The translations under genes were made by a program, and so were the position numbers. A stretch of DNA of 64,000 bases, from the NCBI RefSeq assembly GCF_024758005.1, contig NZ_CP103288.1, positions 1,984,001-2,048,000 on the forward strand. The letters are read 5' to 3'. Each line of letters opens with the position of its first letter. The stretch's first letter is position 1. Below the pieces are notes generated by a model. That model saw only the letters and a program-made list of their open reading frames with translations, searched no databases and was not told the origin of the DNA. This stretch comes from Pseudarthrobacter sp. NS4. Lineage in GTDB: Bacteria; Actinomycetota; Actinomycetes; Actinomycetales; Micrococcaceae. Shown here in pieces: positions 62,110-64,000 of the stretch.

Positions 62110-63040
62110 TTGGACGGACGCTCCTTAGATTGGTACGTGGCAGTCCAATAGTAATCACTTCACCGAAGACTTCGTCCGGGTCGAGGCGGCGGAGTTCTTC
62201 GGCAAGGCAGTCGCGGAGGCTGCGGCGTGGGAGGGAGATGCGTTGGGCAGGCTGTCCCGGCTGGGTCAGTTCGGCGACGGAGAGCCCAGGCCGGAAGAGC
62301 TGGACGTCGCCGCCGGGGCGGGTGAGGCGGACGCGGCGAAGGCCTGTGCCGGCGGGATCGGCGACGATGGTGACGGGGGCGTTCAAGGTGAGGGTGAGCC
62401 AGGCGGCCAGGAGGATGGTGGACGGGGAGTCCGAGGCGCCTTCGACAGCCACGGCGGTGACGGGGGATGAGTCGACCTGGTCCAGGACGGCGGCGAGCTG
62501 GATCCGCCAGTTGGTCAGGCGGGTCCAGGCGAGGTCGGTGTCGCCGGCTTTGTAGGTGGCGCGGATGTTTTCCAGGGCCGCCTGCGGGTCCGGTTCGTTG
62601 GCCGAATCGGTGATCCGGCGGTGCGCGATCCGTCCGATGGATGTTTCGCAGGCGTTTTCCGGGGCGCCGTGTGGCCACCAGGCCACGATCGGGGCGTCCG
62701 GGAGCAGCAGCGCCGCGACCAGGGACTCGGACTCGTGCGCGAGCTGGCCGTAGCCGCGCAGCACGATCACCTCCGAGGCGCCGGCGTCCCCGCCGACCCG
62801 GATCTGGGCGTCGAGCCGGTCCGCGTTGTCCTTGCCCGCGTCGGCCAGGACGATGATCCGGCAGGGGTGTTCCCGGCTGGCCTCGTTCGCGGCCTCGATC
62901 GCTTCTTCCTCGAGCCCGGATTTGGTGACCACCACCAGGGTCAGGACCCGGCCCAGGGCGATCACCCCGCCCTGGTCGCGCAGGGCCATGATCTTCTTGG
63001 AGACCTTGGAGGTGGTGGTGTCCGGCAAATCTACAATCAT
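62099..63040 (-). CDS. opcA: glucose-6-phosphate dehydrogenase assembly protein OpcA
   Basis: 313 residues of the actinobacterial/cyanobacterial OpcA family: MIVDLPDTTTSKVSKKIMALRDQGGVIALGRVLTLVVV at the start, PIVAWWPHGAPENACETSIGRIAHRRITDS in the middle. It is needed for assembly or redox activation of Zwf. It overlaps zwf by 4 nt (ATGA) and pgl by 11 nt, so zwf-opcA-pgl form one tightly coupled operon. Confidence 0.96.
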   Translation of the reverse strand: MIVDLPDTTTSKVSKKIMALRDQGGVIALGRVLTLVVVTKSGLEEEAIEAANEASREHPCRIIVLADAGKDNADRLDAQIRVGGDAGASEVIVLRGYGQLAHESESLVAALLLPDAPIVAWWPHGAPENACETSIGRIAHRRITDSANEPDPQAALENIRATYKAGDTDLAWTRLTNWRIQLAAVLDQVDSSPVTAVAVEGASDSPSTILLAAWLTLTLNAPVTIVADPAGTGLRRVRLTRPGGDVQLFRPGLSVAELTQPGQPAQRISLPRRSLRDCLAEELRRLDPDEVFGEVITIGLPRTNLRSVRPSER

Positions 63041-64000
63041 GGCCTTCTCCAGGTTCGTCCGTCACGGGCCAGCAGCTCATCAGCGGAGGCCGGGCCCCAG
63101 GATCCCGGGGCGTAGGGTTCGGGCTGTTCGTCCAGGGACGCCCAGTAGTCCTCGAACGGGTCAAGGATCTTCCAGGACAGCTCCACTTCCTCATGCCGCG
63201 GGAACAGCGGCGGCTCACCCAGCAGCACGTCCAGGATCAGCCGCTCATACGCCTCCGGGGAGGACTCGGTGAACGAGTGCCCGTAGCCGAAGTCCATCGT
63301 CACGTCCCGGACTTCCATCTGCGTGCCCGGGACCTTGGACCCGAACCGGATCGTCACACCCTCATCGGGCTGGACCCGGATCACCACCGCGTTCTGCCCG
63401 AAGTCATCATCACTGTGATCCCGGAACAGCAGGTTCGGGGCGCGTTTGAACACCACCGCGATCTCCGTCACCCGCCGGCCCAGCCGCTTGCCCGCACGCA
63501 AGTAGAACGGGACCCCGGACCAGCGGCGGGTATGGATATCGACCCGGACCGCCGCGAACGTCTCGGTGGTCGAATCGGCCGGGATGCCCTCTTCCTCCAG
63601 GTAACCCTGGACCTGCTCCCCACCCTGCCAGCCGCCGGTAAACTGCCCCCGCGCCGAATGCGTGGACAAATCCTCCGGCAGCTTCACCGCCGCGAGGACC
63701 TTTTCCTTCTCCGCCCGCAAATCATCGGCGTTGAACGAAATAGGTTCCTCCATCGCGGTCAGCGCCAGCAGCTGCAGCAGGTGATTCTGGATCACATCCC
63801 GCGCCGCGCCCACACCGTCGTAATACCCTGCCCGGCCACCGGTACCGATATCCTCAGCCATCGTGATCTGGACATGGTCCACATAGTTCGCGTTCCACAA
63901 CGGCTCAAACAACTGGTTCGCGAACCGCAAAGCCAGGATGTTCTGCACCGTCTCCTTGCCCAGGTAATGATCAATCCGGAACACCGCATCGGCCGGGAAC
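63037..64000 (-). CDS. zwf: glucose-6-phosphate dehydrogenase, C-terminal two-thirds (cut by window edge)
   Basis: Only the C-terminal about 320 residues are inside; the N-terminal NADP-binding part lies beyond the right edge. The active-site signature FRIDHYLGKE is near the visible start, followed by FANQLFEPLWNANYVDHVQIT and WSGVPFYLRAGKRLGRRVTEI. It oxidises glucose-6-phosphate, making NADPH. Overlaps opcA by 4 nt. Confidence 0.96.
   Translation of the reverse strand, partial: FPADAVFRIDHYLGKETVQNILALRFANQLFEPLWNANYVDHVQITMAEDIGTGGRAGYYDGVGAARDVIQNHLLQLLALTAMEEPISFNADDLRAEKEKVLAAVKLPEDLSTHSARGQFTGGWQGGEQVQGYLEEEGIPADSTTETFAAVRVDIHTRRWSGVPFYLRAGKRLGRRVTEIAVVFKRAPNLLFRDHSDDDFGQNAVVIRVQPDEGVTIRFGSKVPGTQMEVRDVTMDFGYGHSFTESSPEAYERLILDVLLGEPPLFPRHEEVELSWKILDPFEDYWASLDEQPEPYAPGSWGPASADELLARDGRTWRRP

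Overview
The window is GC-rich, densely coded chromosomal DNA of an actinobacterium. The best guess is Arthrobacter/Pseudarthrobacter (Micrococcaceae). This rests on frequent GTG starts, G/C-ending codons, and actinobacterial marker genes: whiA, rbpA, opcA, an Hrp1-like CBS protein, a CoaE-GrpB fusion and the SCO1664/MSMEG_4193 pair. The cluster uvrC-rapZ-yvcK-whiA ... gap-pgk-tpiA-secG ... pgl-opcA-zwf is in the order typical of high-GC Gram-positives. I see no rRNA, tRNA, CRISPR array, prophage, transposase or plasmid function.

Layout. 1-5243: a truncated metallo-beta-lactamase-fold gene, the SCO1664-like kinase-fold protein and its histidine phosphatase on the minus strand, then a leaderless MoxR/chelatase-type AAA+ ATPase plus VWA protein pair. 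5286-13389: glycogen debranching enzyme, a stand-alone 5'-3' exonuclease, an Hrp1-like CBS protein, two small membrane/secreted proteins behind a 22-bp tandem repeat, an HrpB-type helicase and a 50-residue protein. 13425-22244: mixed accessory metabolism (alpha/beta hydrolase, LigD-type polymerase/primase, YciO, VOC protein, LuxR regulator with a methyltransferase, HAD, reductase, thioesterase). 22264-34613: DNA and translation genes (polA, rpsA, coaE-grpB, uvrB) mixed with a permease and acetyltransferases. 34684-41825: a Mn2+-type (yybP-ykoY) riboswitch with terC, an MFS carrier, a peptidase, an SSAT-like acetyltransferase and a Ski2-like helicase. 41922-46809: a methyltransferase and an autoregulated-looking operon encoding a heterodimeric ABC exporter plus a YtrA-type GntR repressor. 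46859-64000: uvrA, HAD and plsC genes, uvrC, rapZ-yvcK-whiA, sodA, glycolytic gap-pgk-tpiA, secG, rbpA, and the oxidative pentose-phosphate genes zwf-opcA-pgl.

Themes. All three nucleotide-excision-repair genes (uvrA, uvrB, uvrC), polA and a LigD polymerase lie here, giving the window a DNA-repair flavour. uvrA carries a LexA-like palindrome between its -35 and -10 regions. Lower-glycolysis and pentose-phosphate genes sit side by side, consistent with coordinated central-carbon control.

The most coherent regulatory pattern is in the start sites. At least 16 genes have a TANNNT hexamer ending 6-8 nt before the start codon, usually without a Shine-Dalgarno sequence, as expected for leaderless transcription. 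Three genes with longer leaders (rapZ, sodA, gap) instead place a GC-rich hairpin at or within a few bases of the predicted +1. I found no wholly new multi-gene system. The best leads are the GntR/ABC operator, the paired leaderless and 5'-hairpin promoter architectures, the shared symmetric -10 between polA and a thioesterase gene, the 22-bp repeat at 9381-9420, and a possible Cys-rich small protein between the LuxR and methyltransferase genes.
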